NCBI GenBank assembly: GCA_949152475.1
Contig: OX424570.1
Location: forward strand, 17,356,694-17,420,693
Length of the DNA stretch: 64,000 nucleotides
Direction: 5' to 3'
Source: Terebella lapidaria
Lineage: Eukaryota; Annelida; Polychaeta; Terebellida; Terebellidae
In this document: piece after piece, positions 13,302 through 25,112 of the stretch
Position numbering within the stretch: the first letter of the stretch is position 1
Layout: each line of letters starts with the position of its first letter
Position numbers and translations under genes: made by a program
The notes under the pieces: model-generated
Database searches by the model: none
Told to the model about the DNA's origin: nothing
The model's input: only the letters and a program-made list of their open reading frames with translations

Positions 13302-14199
13302 ATCACCCCCCCCCCATCAAATGGTAATGCATCCACGATAACGTCCCTACAAGCTTGGGTCTAGGGACGTCTTTCTGTGGAATCAATAAACGATATCCAT
13401 TTCCTACTTCGTGAAGAAACCTGATTCTCATCAGGATATCCACTTGAGGAACATGATTGTAAACGTAATCCATCCGAGTAGTGATGCATGGGAGATAGTG
13501 TGCTTAATTAGATATTGTCTAGTAATTAGGTCGCTACGTATTTCAGAGGAAAACACAATGTTATTGTCAAGGTCACAACAGAACATTCGTTTCAACATAC
13601 CACCATGACCATCATTTTTGCAGCAGTGAAAATGATAATGCCCGGAAAATCACGTTGTCCCAAATGAACCCATAAATATATAATTGCGAGTGATTGGGTT
13701 ACCCTCACGACACACTGGGATGTTAGAATGGAGATAAATAGCCAAATGGAACTGAACTGCCTTAAAATACATGCAAACAACTGTGTTGGAACATCAACAC
13801 CACAAAAGGAACATCAACACCACAAAGTCATAACATCAGTCCTGTTCTTGGATTGAGTTCATTATAACACCATATTCCATTTGCTGGCCTGTGGTCAAGG
13901 TCATGGCTGAGAAAACCTACTGTTTATGACCTCCAAATGAGTTTGCTTTTCATCTTCTAACATCCATTCTGTGCAACCATCTAACATTGTGCATTTTGAA
14001 GTTATTCAATGTGGTTTCAAGTGTTGAATTGGGACGAGAAAAAATGTGACCCAATTAAGTTCATGTCAAGATCATATTTTATAACAGGGATACCGCAATA
14101 TATTAGAGTACAGCTATTCAACCAGCAGTATATGATCAAATCATTTCAATAATATTTTGCATGTGATTGTCGGTTCTTGTTTAGATTCAATAAGGATGC
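13302..14199. other. No recognisable gene
   Basis: AT-rich DNA with a poly-C run at the left edge and a short direct repeat near 13785-13825. Nothing coding is recognised. Confidence 0.4.
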
Positions 14200-15087
14200 A
14201 CAAATGTGTATTATACGTTGAGATCGGATTTAGGCATACGGAGTTTCAATCTCATCTTCCACATGTCCTCTGACACTTCGAAACAATCAATATTGAATGA
14301 AACCTTGTCGTTCCTTGCGTATTACTGCCCATGGACTCGAACACACTTGATCAATGTCTCCGCGAGTCTAGTAGTAATTGGTCTGAGTGTGCTTCTGAGA
14401 TCCATCAGACAGAGAGCCATGCTTATATGTATAATACATGAATTAGTCTACATATACCTGGGATTTATCAAAGGTAAATATCTCGAATAAGAAAGTAATC
14501 ACTAAAGAGCAAGTAATGTATGTCTGAAGATATTTTTCTTGTCATTGATGTGTCACATGGAGATGAATATTCATATATGATTATGAATATTCATGTGCCC
14601 ATTGTGCTTGATTGTAGCCATGCAGTTGTCGATATTCTCTTATTGCAGCAAAAACTCAACAATTCCTCATGGATGGTCAATTGGGTCAACAGTTTCTGTG
14701 GTTATCGAACCTTCTTGTTTTTGTCCAAATCATACGGGAATACTTCGCTGGTGGAACGATGTCCTTCCTTCCAATAGATTGTCCAGCAAAACGTCGTTTT
14801 CTGATCAATGAGCATCTTATTTCACGCTCTCGACTAAACCACTAAACTGAGTCGAGGTACAATTATATTGATCTCCGCTGCGGTCTAAAGTAAACAAAAA
14901 CTGTTTGCACAGAAGAATTGGTTGTTCAACAATTAAGTGAAAATGGGAGACACATCAAACTTGTTGTTAGGTGTGTTAAAAAATTGTGACATGTTCTACT
15001 GTGTAAGCACATTTGGAACTAGTAATAACATTTGTCAAGAGATTGACAAATTCTGACCATGTACCATCACAAACCATCAAAATTGGA

Positions 15088-15165
15088 AAGCCTTTTGGCA
15101 GTAGTTCAGTGACAGAACGTTCGCGTCACAAACAAGTGGTCCCGGAGTCGATCCCAGGTCTCGCA
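15088..15165 (+). repeat. Degenerate tRNA-derived SINE head
   Basis: An A-box-like stretch (TAGTTCAGTGACAG) is followed at the proper distance by a B-box-like GGAGTCGATCCC, as in the RNA polymerase III promoter of tRNA-derived SINEs. A CCA end and a foldable cloverleaf are absent, so this is not a functional tRNA gene. The body downstream (to about 15400) is unassigned. Confidence 0.45.
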
Positions 15166-17089
15166 GACTGGCGAATTTAGCACCTGGAGAGGACTTGGTG
15201 CTTGGTAAGATTTACGGTTTCGGCACAGAGCTTCTCAGCGGTGACCAAGCTAATATATATACCTTGATTTGCTTCAGATCGTTATAGATTTTATGCAGTT
15301 CATACACCACACAAAACAGGACCCCACTGGGAATAAGAGTGTGCACTTTCGTGGGTTATCCTGAGGACTCACCCCCTGAATAAATTCATCCATCTAGCCG
15401 TCCTTATGCGGAAATTTGGTCAAGTCAAAGACATCAAATGAACAACCTTCTGAACTCTATCCCCTTACAGTGATACACAACTGACCTGTCTACCTGATTT
15501 TTAGTCGGTGCCATGCATTTTGCAGTAATATGCAGCAGTTTCACAATACCAATCATGATACCACCATTTACCAAAGCGTCCGCATGGCTGAGCATACGTT
15601 CTGGCCTCTGGGGGGAAATGAATTATCAATTTTAACAAGAACGACTTAGCCATTACAAGAAGTGAAGCTTTGATGTCTGGGATAGTGACGAGGCTTGGGG
15701 AATAGTGGTAAAAAAGAGCCTAAGCTTTAGATTTAGACAAAGCTTTGTCTTTTGATAGCTATGTGACAGGTAGTTAGCGTTTGCTTTGAACATGTTTCCC
15801 AGTTTGACAGGTGGACGTTTTTCATCGAGGGTCGTCCGTAAGTAATTATCGTATTACAAGTGTAAATTTTGAATGTCAAAGGCAAACATTGAAAAGAAAC
15901 ATGAACACATTCATACGGATGCAACCATTGCTTGTAATATCATGACTATAGTGCATTCATATATCATGTTGCCGATATAGTATGTGCCACCGTGCAAAGC
16001 ACCCATTAGTACCTACATTAAACCCATGTGGTGTCAAAAGAAATATTGGGATGTCAAGTTTCCTCCGGGTGATTTCGCGTGAAGATTGTGTGTATATGAC
16101 AGATGCGTTTAGCAATTTGATGGAAACACGCAAGCAGGTAGCTTGAGCATTCTATTTCGCAAGGTTCGCACATATACATGATATATGATAAATGGCCTTG
16201 TCATTTCGTTGTTATTACTGCTTTTATGCTCAGCTGGCACAAGGCTTACTAATCCTCCAATGTCCTTGTTTCCTGATTTCTGGTTGTTATTTTTCCTGGT
16301 TGTTGAGTAGGGCTGCGATGTCTTTCTCAACTCTCAATAGACTCCGGATATGTCACATTGCATTTGAAAAAAAAATGTAAGTATAGATGAGCTGGGTGTC
16401 TTTATTGCGACAATACAAAATACATGAAGTATTGTCCAGCAAAGTATTTTATTTCAGTTTTTGAAGTTCAGAAGTGTCTTTAGCGAAGACTACAATTCAT
16501 CGAGCACAATATTGGAATATCCAGCTTTGATCAACGTTACAGAGTAAGATCATGAGGCGTGAGCGATACACATGTCCCATACAATTTTTTTGATCTTGTG
16601 CACTTATGGTGCTATTGCGTCAAGTTTTCATTACGACGAATGTCCTTTGCACATCATAATCTTTTCCCATCAGGTGTACAGTAGAAACAACTACATTTAA
16701 CACACTGTATGTCCCTGGTGACGCCAGTGTGTCTTTGGATAAACTATTTGGTCGGGCTTTGTTTCTATCGCAAAATGTTGTATTTTACGTTTGTTATTGG
16801 CATCATCAAAATCTGACTGTATTGATGGGAAAAGATTGATACTTACGTTAATCTTCATGGCTCTCAACGAACAAAGCCTCGTCTACGTGGTATATGGCCA
16901 ACCCTTCCATAAAAACACTTTTTACTGCCTTACCCCTTTAGCCACGAATGACTAAGAACATAGTACATTTTGTACCATATGATTAGCTACATTTTCCATC
17001 CCGAAAACTTCTCGCATAGAAAGGCTTCCAGTAACGACATCAGTTCCTATATACAGTGCTCCCATCTACCTTTAGTCGGGCTGCAGTCA

Positions 17090-17290
17090 CTCTCGAGCCT
17101 GATTCACGTGGGGTTTTAGATGAATTACTACGTCGTTACCATGGTGTCACGTGGAACACTAAACCCCGACCACTAAAGTAATTATTGTACCCAGTCTCCT
17201 GACAACATCGACGTCAGAGTGTGGCTCGAAAGAAGTAGATTTCATGAAGAAGTTTTAAGGTTGTTGTTTGGCAAACAAATTGCTAAACGT
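17090..17290 (+). repeat. Paralogous promoter-plus-exon block, copy 1
   Basis: Copies lie at 17090-17290, 20550-20781 and 21800-22020. All three keep a string of short elements in the same order: a GATGAATTACTAC motif, a GTCACGTGG E-box (CACATGG in copy 3), CTAAA plus CC(C)GAC or CCTGAC, TAATTATT, and finally ten codons running into a donor. In this copy the ATG position reads TTG; the peptide is LLFGKQIAKR before GTAAGT. Confidence 0.4.
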
Positions 17291-17599
17291 GTAAGTAAAT
17301 TGTAGTGTCCCTTTATTCCACTGAGCGTGATGTGGTGTATGGCTTTTGGGATTGTATCATATGGAAAATCCTGAGCTGTGTCTTATCGCGTTTGTCAGTG
17401 ATCGTATTATTTCGGATAACTGGTTTTGAAGATAGAAGTATATATCAACCAATCTAATTGAGTGATTTGATTTTGATTTTCTCGGATTAAAGCTGATAGT
17501 ACATATGCTGAAGCCGGCTCTTTCATTTCTTCATAGAATGCCTTATTTGTACTAATTGAAAAACAGAAACAAAAACCAAGGAGACAAAGTATCCAGGAA

Positions 17600-17820
17600 T
17601 AGATCTCCTGTGACTCTCCACATCCACAATCTATACCCTCTCCTGAGAAAATCCTCTCAAAAGGATTTCCGAGTCTGGCTTGTCTATCACATTCAATGAC
17701 CATCCGTCTCATTTCTTCAGCTGCCTAGGGGTAATTATGTCCTGTTTGTTCTCTCCCAAATCCTCCAACTTCCTCTGGTGACAACGTTCTCTTGCGGCTT
17801 AGAAGAACTGTGGTTGCCAT
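17600..17820 (-). pseudogene. Triplicated coding-like block of unknown family, copy 1
   Basis: Read on the minus strand from 17820 this gives MATTVLLSRKRTLSPEEVGG, then, after an in-frame stop, AAEEMRRMVIECDRQARLGN and a Cys-rich tail (IDCGCGE). Copies at 21104-21308 and 22905-23185 keep the same peptide at high identity. I do not recognise the family. Cross-copy conservation on one strand argues that it was coding. The stop in two of three copies and a frame change in the others argue it no longer is. Confidence 0.45.
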
Positions 17821-19914
17821 CGTAATCTCTCTCTGTGGTCTTTGAAATCCTCAAAGGAGTTGTGCCTTGTTTACCTCAAAGTAACTTTCGTAGTCGTTAG
17901 AATGCAATGTTTCTACATTACAGCAATGCTTAATTAGATGTATATGGTAGAACAATATATGTTAATTCCTCATGACGAGAAAAATAGTACGTGTGACAAA
18001 GGAGAGATGACATGATTATCTCAACACAATATGTTCTTGATGAAAATATAAGAGGTTTTGCTAATAAATACAATGCAATGTCATAAGCCGCGGCAGATGA
18101 TGCAAAATATAACATAATCATGTGACATTTCAGCAGTCCGGGTGACAGTGGAATATTGTTGTTATAGCTCTCAAATTCCCCAAAGTAATGTCTTTTTTTT
18201 CAGATCTACCTTGTACTCTCTGCCCCTCTCCGATTCCCCATGGTATATTAAACGGCCTCCTGACATTTGAAGCAAGATTGATGGTAGATTCAATTGGCAT
18301 CATCACATTCGATATCCACAGAATAATACGAAGCTATGTTAGCCTATTGCAAAGGAAACACAATGATTCTGTCGGTGGTCATGACGTTTGTGGGATATTG
18401 TTTGCCTTCTTGTGTCAGAGTATTCCGTTAGGGTTTAGGTTACCAGATATTTGTTTTGAAATTTCTTTCGCTCTTTGGAAAATCCATATTGTGTTATACG
18501 GCTTTGTATATCTATTTGTTACACATATTGCTTTGAAAAAGTTGTCATTGTCAAGTGCTTCACAACAGTCTGCGGAGATACGAAGTCAAAACATGCGATG
18601 CGATGTTTTAACGACTGGCAAACCTCCAAAGAAAAAACGTATGTGCAAAGCTTCAGTACTTTTTGGTATGCTTTTTAGATATGATATTTTTTTTATATGG
18701 ACGCAATGATTGTTTACAGAATATATTTGTATTGTGTAAGATGTCGCATGTACATGTACATTTATATTTGTCACTTGGTGATGCTATTAAGCAGCATGTA
18801 GTGTACTGACACCAGGACCTGACAACTGACTTATAGTCTGTGTTATGTACTTTGCAATAGGCAAATATCCAGATATTCTTTCCGAATATTCTCTGACCAA
18901 CTGAAGTTCACAATGCCATGGTTCTACCACTGGCTAAGAACGTCAACATTTCCGGAAATTGTCGACATTGATCAGGAAAGAAACTTAACTATCCACTTAC
19001 AAAAGAACGACTTAGGCCTAAGAAAACGAAAAGCGCCGATGTCTATAATAGTGATTAGATTCTGGAGAATGGTGGAAGGAATATACCGATGTTTCAGATC
19101 TTCCACTGGTTTGAGACAGCTAATTACCTTCTCCTTTGAAGAAGTTTGATCAATGGACATTATTCATCATGCTGCTTTGAGAAGTGACCGTTTTGCCTGT
19201 CGTGACATGACAACCTCAATGTTTCATTTTATATCTGGTTGAGAAGTATTAACTCAGACTAATCTCGAATGTCAATGGCAGACATTCGAAAGCACAGACA
19301 TATCTTCAGATATGAGTGCGACCATTGCTTGAAATATCAGCCATTCAACTGTCATGCTCCCAAGAGAAGGATTGTCATCATGGAAGATGTCCAATCAGTT
19401 TCGATCCCATGTGGTGCCAGGACATATCACATGTGTTGGGCTTTCAGAATGAATCCTATGGAAAAGTGCGTATACAACAGATATCTTCAGGAATTGAATG
19501 TAAATAGATCAGCAAATGGGAAGGCATCCCATTTCGTATACAAGTTTCCCATGCATGGTTGTATATTTTGAATGACCTTGACACTTGTAACATAGATGTA
19601 CTGTTATTGTGCTTGGCTGGCACAAATTAAGTTGGGTAATGCTCGTAGGTGTTTCACTGGGAAGATTCATGATTATTGTATTTCATGAATGGTCTGACAT
19701 TAGCAGTTGTAAAGCGACCTCATTAATGTTCAGATATCACTCATATTGTAAAACACGAAATAATACATAAAAAAACCTTACGGAATGACAGAAGTGTTGA
19801 TATCAATGTCCTCCGTTTCTAATGTACCAAATGTGACGTCCAAAAGCTCAACTCGTAGTGAAGATACATAGTATAAGCTTGAATCAATTTCTTTCTCAAA
19901 CTTCAATAGAAATC

Positions 19915-19968
19915 ATGTTTATTGAGGGGTGCTACCTCCGGAACTGTGCATTACGCAAGATTGGAAAC
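19915..19968 (+). CDS. Candidate exon of the array (ends LRNCALRKIGN)
   Basis: Eighteen codons from ATG to a GTAAAT donor at 19969, in phase 0. This is the paralogue of the block at 8835-8870; the shared core is LRNC-x-L with a phase-0 donor. The ATG lies six codons upstream of the shared core, in a longer frame than in copy 1. Confidence 0.25.
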
Positions 19969-20751
19969 GTAAATAGGCTGGATGTCTTTCTTGGCTCATC
20001 GAAAAGAGCAACAAGTACTTCTTCAGCAGATTTATGTTGTTTATGCCATTATTGAGCACTCTTGAGTGTATTTGGCAATCCGTTTTTAAATAGGTATATT
20101 TTCATGTAATAATGCGTTGTTATTTAAGGTCGTAAATGTTCGTACAGTTATCATGTTTATGTTCGTACTCAGCTTCAATAAATTGTTCATGATCTATTAG
20201 AATAGAAGTAAGGAGTGCAATATCAAATGGAAATTACATAACAAAATGAACTGTTGTACTTTGGAGCTATGGCGTCAATCCTGATGAATGACCTTTTAAC
20301 CACCATACTTTCCCTGGCTTTCAAACAAAAATACCTCTTACATGTAGTATAGAGTCTGCTCTTCCAAAAGACCCCTGCCTTACTTCTAGCCACAAACCAC
20401 TAATGGCATATATAGTAGCACATAAATAGTCAAGTTTTATGTGGCAGAAACCATTCACACACAAAGCCTAAAAAGGGGCATATCCTATAGTTCCGACATT
20501 GGCATCCATATGCAAAGTACCCTCCAATATGGTAGAATTAGCAGGCTACAGTTACTCTCTAGATTAGGTCATAGGGGAGTCGAGATGAATTACTACATGT
20601 TTAACGTGTAGTAATTCATCATGAATTACTACATGGTTAACATGGCGTCACGTGGAGTACTAAACCCCGACAACTAAAGTAATTATTGTGGTTAGATGCG
20701 ATCCTGGAAACATCGTCGTCTGAGTGTGGCTGATTCTCATGAGAAGTTATA

Positions 20752-20781
20752 ATGTTATTTGGAAAACAAATTACTAAACGT
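20752..20781 (+). CDS. Candidate short first exon (MLFGKQITKR)
   Basis: Ten codons from ATG into GTAAGT at 20782, in phase 0. This is the only one of three paralogous copies with an ATG: copy 1 reads TTG at 17261 and copy 3 reads ACA at 21991. It lies directly downstream of the conserved E-box/TAATTA block. A small palindrome (GAATTACTACATG and its reverse complement) at about 20587-20622 is unique to this copy. Confidence 0.3.
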
Positions 20782-21103
20782 GTAAGTAAATTATACCTGT
20801 TACGTCGCTCCACCAAATATGATGTGGTGTATAGCGTTTGATATTGGATCGTGTCGGGAACGTGACATGTGTCTCATTGCGTTTGAAATAATCCATTTAT
20901 ATAACAGGTCATGGAGTGAGATCTACCAACCAAACTAACTAGATATCGTTATTTGATATAAGTTAGGTCATTTTATCAATAAATTTATATGATGTATTTG
21001 TTACATGGTGACGCTCAGTTCTTATTAATCCAATTCAATTTCAATCAAATCAGCGAAAAGAATAGCACGGAGATAAAGCATCGAGAAACAAATCTAATAA
21101 ATC

Positions 21104-21308
21104 CCCACATCCACAATCTATACCCTCTCCTGGGAAAATCCTCGCAGGAGGGTTCCCGAGTCTGGCTTGTCTTTCACATTCAATGACCATCTGTCTCATT
21201 TCTTCAGCTGCCTAGGGGTAATTACGTCGTGTTTGCCCTTCCATAAATTCATCCAACATCTTTTGGTGACGACCTTCTGTTGTTGCTCAGAAGGAGTATG
21301 GTTGCCAC
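21104..21308 (-). pseudogene. Triplicated coding-like block, copy 2
   Basis: Minus-strand copy of the block at 17600-17820. It keeps AAEEMRQMVIECERQARLGN and the IDCGCG tail. It shares the in-frame stop with copy 1 and also has a frame change just upstream. Function unknown. Confidence 0.45.
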
Positions 21309-22186
21309 CGTAATCTCTCGTGGTGGTCGTGGAAATCTGGGGAGAGTCTTGTTCGGAATGCCACGAGCTAGATTTCAGTGTACAGGACGTGATTTTTCCT
21401 CAGTAGCTTATTGAGAAATTAATTTAATTTGATAATATAGCGTGTTCCGCAATCTCAAATGATAATCACAGAATATAATAATCTGTGCAAAATTGAACTG
21501 TTGTACTTTGGTGCTATGGCGTCAATCCTGATTGATGACCCTTTAGCCATCATACTCTCATACTCTTTCTGGATTTCAAAGCAAAAATACCTTTTACATG
21601 TTGTATATTATCCGCTTTTCTTGAAAGACCCCTGCCTTACTTCTAGCTACACACCACTAATGGCATATTTAGTAGCACATGAATAGTCAAGTTTTACGTG
21701 GCAGATAGTATTCATGCACAAAGCCTAAAAAGGGGTATCCTATAGTTACGACACTGGCACCAATGTTCAAAGTACCCGACAATATGGCAGTATTGACAGG
21801 CTACAGTTAATCTCTAGACTAGGCCATACGTGTATGGTAGTCGAGATGAATTACTACATGGTTAACACGGCGTCACATGGACTACTACTAAAACCTGACA
21901 ACTAAAGTAATTATTCTGGTTAGATGCGTTCCTGAAAACACCGTCGTCGCAGTGTGGCTGCCAAAATGTAGATTCTCATGAAAAGTTATAACATTATTTG
22001 GCAAAAAAAATACTAAAAATGTAACGAAATTATGACGGTCCCCTCGCTTCAGCAAATGTGATGTGGTGTAAAGCTTTTGATATTGCATCGAATCGGGAAC
22101 GTGACATGTGTCTCATTGCGTTTGTCAGTGAAATAATTCATTTAGGTAACAGGTTATAGAGTGAGATCTACCAAACAAACTAACTA

Positions 22187-22755
22187 TACTCTGATTTTTC
22201 TAACTCGTTTACACAGTTTTCCGTTGATATGTTTGCGATGCTAAAATGTTATCGTTCTATAACTTGGCATACTTCACACGGGAGTCAAACGGCAATTGTC
22301 TGCCGAATTTCAGACTTTTATCACGAAAATTAAAAAAGTTGGCAATCTACCCCAATGTTAAATTCAGCCCTGTCATTTAATTCCTGGGTCCGCACACAAT
22401 TTTGTGCTGTTGCTCGGTTTTGTAATGGTGCAATCTTTCAAAATCAACATGTTTGTGTAGAATAATCCCCAATGTGTCTTCTGGTAAAAAAATACAACAA
22501 TACTTCGAATCCGGATGGATGTAAACAGGATCAAATCCTCGAAAAGCTCATTATTCTCGAGATCCCGTTTTTGGCTGAGAATTAACATTGGGTTGGATTG
22601 CCAACTTCTCCAATTATTGCGATAGAAGTCTGAAATTAAGAATAAAATTGCCGTTTGTCTCCGAGGTGAAGTATGACAAGTTATAGAACGATACCATTTA
22701 GCATCGCAAAGATATCTTCAAAAACCGGTGTAAACAGGTTAGAAAAATCAGAGTA
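22187..22755. mobile_element. MITE with ~180-bp inverted repeats and TA target duplication
   Basis: The ends TACTCTGATTTTTCTAAC (left) and its reverse complement (right) begin long imperfect inverted repeats of roughly 180 bp. These flank a unique centre with no transposase frame I recognise. TA dinucleotides flank both sides (22185-22186 and 22756-22757). The paralogous unit at about 20935-20960 lacks the insert and reads straight across with a single TA, so the boundaries and the TA duplication are seen directly. TA targeting and long TIRs suggest a Tc1/mariner-type origin. Confidence 0.85.
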
Positions 22756-22904
22756 TAGATGGTGTTATTTGATATCAGTCAGGTTATGTTTAATAATAAA
22801 GCTAGATGATTTATTTGTTACATGGTGACGGTCAGTTCCTATTAATCCAATTCAATTTCAATAAAATCAGCGGAAAAAATAGCACGGAGATAAAACATCG
22901 AGAA

Positions 22905-23185
22905 ACAAATCTAGTAATTCGCCACATCCACACTCTCTGCTCTCTCCTGAGAAAATCCTCTCAGAAGGATTTCCGAGTCTGGCTTGTCTTTCACATTCGA
23001 TGACCATCTGTCTCATTTCTTCAGCTGCATCGGGATAATTATGTCGTATTTGCTCTTCCATAAAATCCTTCAACATTCTCCAGTGACAACGTTCTCTTGT
23101 TGCTTAGAAGAACTGTGGTTTCCAGCAGAAAATCTCCTTGTGGTCGTGGAAAACTCGAAGGCGTTTTGTTCGGGTTGCCCGCCAT
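22905..23185 (-). pseudogene. Triplicated coding-like block, copy 3 (best preserved)
   Basis: From an ATG at 23185 the minus strand reads MAGNPNKTPSSFPRPQGDF and then ETTVLLSNKRTLSLENVEGF. In the next frame it continues DFMEEQIRHNYPDAAEEMRQ and on to a Cys-rich GESRECGCGE tail. Here the position of the stop found in copies 1 and 2 reads Asp, so only a single frame change separates the parts. Acidic/basic and helix-prone; family unknown. It may be one exon whose partners are lost. Confidence 0.4.
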
Positions 23186-23790
23186 ATAAAAAAATGTAAT
23201 TAGAATGTAATCTTTCCTCAATACAGTATAAATTAATTTCATTTGATTACATATCGCGTTTTTTTCCATGCCTATGATGAGAAGACGTTGCATCATGATA
23301 CTCTTGACGAAAAAAAAAAGATGACATAACATGTTTGTCCTTGCTTATGATGAGGCGAGTACTTGCACGCATCCTGATATTAAATCATCTTGATGAAAAC
23401 ACGGGAGGTTGTGCTGAATAAATACGATGCAAAGTCGTGTGTTCCTTTGTCCTCATGTGGCCCAAATATATATATATATGTAGCATTCCAGCACTTTGAA
23501 CGACAGGGGAAAACTGTTGTTATAACAAGTCAGTGATAACAATATATAAATGTCAAACATAGCTCGCAAAATCCCAATGACGTATGTCTCTTCAGATCTT
23601 CTCTCTACTATGTGTTTCCAATTCCCTCTGGTATATTAAAGGACCTTCTGACATTTCCAAGTGGATAGATCATGGATGCAATTGGCATCATCATACTTTA
23701 TATCCGTGGAATAATAAGAATCAATGTTGGGGTATTATAAAGGGAATATAACAATGAATTTGGCGAGCATGACGTTTGTGAACATGTCGT

Positions 23791-24988
23791 TTCCCATCTT
23801 GTCGAGTAGTCCGTTAGAGTTTGGATTCTCAGTCATTTGTTTTGATACCAGTCGGTGCATATCTTTCAAATGATTGTCTCGTCTATATTTGATGCTAGAT
23901 GCCATTGCATTTTTGTACATTGTATAAGTATTTGTAACAATGATACATAGTTCTTTGGAACAAGATTACACTGTCTGAACATTGGTTTGGGTTTTTTTGT
24001 AACTCGCAATATATATATAACTAGACTTATTTAGGCGAGTAAAATCTCTGAAGACGAGAGCCAACAGAACACACACATAAAAAACAGGAGATTAAAGATG
24101 TTTTTATCATATGAACTGTTATTGAAAAACATTATTTATCTTCTACTCTCAGAAATATGTTTATACATCGCCTGTTATTTTTCATGCAATAACATACGTA
24201 TAACGTTAAGGGAGTAAGGGAGTAGGGAGTACCAGAGTATAATAATATCACGTTTTGCTTCAAATAAATCTCATGGAAGTCCGCCTTAGTGGTGACGTCA
24301 TAGTAAGAAAATCATGCAGCGCATCATAATATGTACAGTACTAGATAAAATGTTGATGTCGCTTAAACATGATTCATGATATTTCCCTACTTGGTGTGTT
24401 TTATTACACTCCAGCATAATGCAGTGTGTGATAACATTCAAATGCAATAAGCTCACCTCCTTTCAACGACTGGATAATTTACACGAGACATTAATTCATA
24501 AATTAGATGAGCTGCATTGTAGCATGTAATCAAATGAAACAAGACGGCGGAAGACAACAATACAGTCTGAGGCTTACTTTGTGATGAATCGACAAGTCTA
24601 ATTAGTTTTCACGGAACCAAATAACTTCAGTGGTTTCAAAGCAAAATAAGCGAACGCAAGTTACATTAACGGATAATAAAAACTCTTATTATATACCTAT
24701 GCGCGTTGTCCTATTGTACAGTATAGACAATCGATCGTGCGATTAATTCCTGTATTGGAACATACAGGTCATGTGTTAATTGCACGGCGTATCCGTGGCA
24801 ACGCGCTCAGGAACCGGCGGTGTTTATACGTTTATATTCATGCGCTGGTAACCTGACTTTTTTGTAGGTCAAAGAATTGATAAAAACACTTCATGTTTTC
24901 GTGTAAATAATCACAAATTAATGTCAGAAAATGTACTAGTTTGCTTTCCAATGGATGTACATGTCATTGTGCGGTATATTATAATAAG
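23791..24988. other. No recognisable gene
   Basis: AT-rich, with short microsatellites (for example AT repeats near 23468 and 24008). Nothing coding is supported. Confidence 0.4.
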
Positions 24989-25112
24989 TTAATCAACTGA
25001 ATTCAGTGTTTGAGGCACTCGGTCGTGTCTGGGCCGCGGACGCACTCGCAAGCTCGTGCGAGCTACGGCCCAGACCCGACCTCGTGCCTCAAACACTGAA
25101 TTCAGTCGATTA
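24989..25112. repeat. GC-rich fold-back palindrome
   Basis: Inverted repeat with arms of about 50 bp. GAATTCAGTGTTTGAGGCAC on the left is mirrored by GTGCCTCAAACACTGAATTC on the right, and GTCTGGGCC is mirrored by GGCCCAGAC. The centre (CTCGCAAGCTCGTGCGAG) is itself palindromic. It is strikingly GC-rich within AT-rich DNA. It could extrude as a long hairpin; it may be a fold-back mobile element with no coding content. Confidence 0.8.

Larger units (their letters stand above)
14200..18130. repeat. Tandem unit 3 of the decayed array (long form)
   Basis: Diverged unit holding relatives of the blocks in units 1 and 2 (14777-14880, 15420-15540, 15673-15730, 16090-16130, 16310-16380, 16930-17000). 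It also has a promoter-like block (17090-17290) and the minus-strand coding-like block (17600-17820). A segment at 14240-14405 recurs at about 26590-26760. A SINE-like insertion sits at about 15088. Confidence 0.6.
18185..21400. repeat. Tandem unit 4 of the decayed array
   Basis: Contains a segment at 18200-18310 with relatives at 23594-23700 and 25590-25670, plus blocks at 19038-19100, 19290-19350, 19880-19970, 20370-20430, 20550-20781 and 21104-21308 matching unit 3. The 173-codon open frame at 18188-18709 has no domain signature. Confidence 0.6.
21455..23790. repeat. Tandem unit 5 of the decayed array (partial, MITE-split)
   Basis: Repeats the right half of unit 4. It includes the segment at 21470-21560 (matching 20235-20290), 21620-21690, the promoter-plus-exon block at 21800-22020, then a MITE (22187-22755), then the minus-strand coding-like block at 22905-23185 and a relative of 18200-18310 at 23594-23700. 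Confidence 0.65.

Noticed and set aside
15088-15165. Functional tRNA gene
   Set aside because: A- and B-box-like motifs only; no cloverleaf or proper acceptor stem. SINE remnant fits better.
18188-18709. 173-codon open frame as a gene
   Set aside because: No domain, no conservation of the frame in the related copies at 23594 and 25590, biased AT-rich composition.
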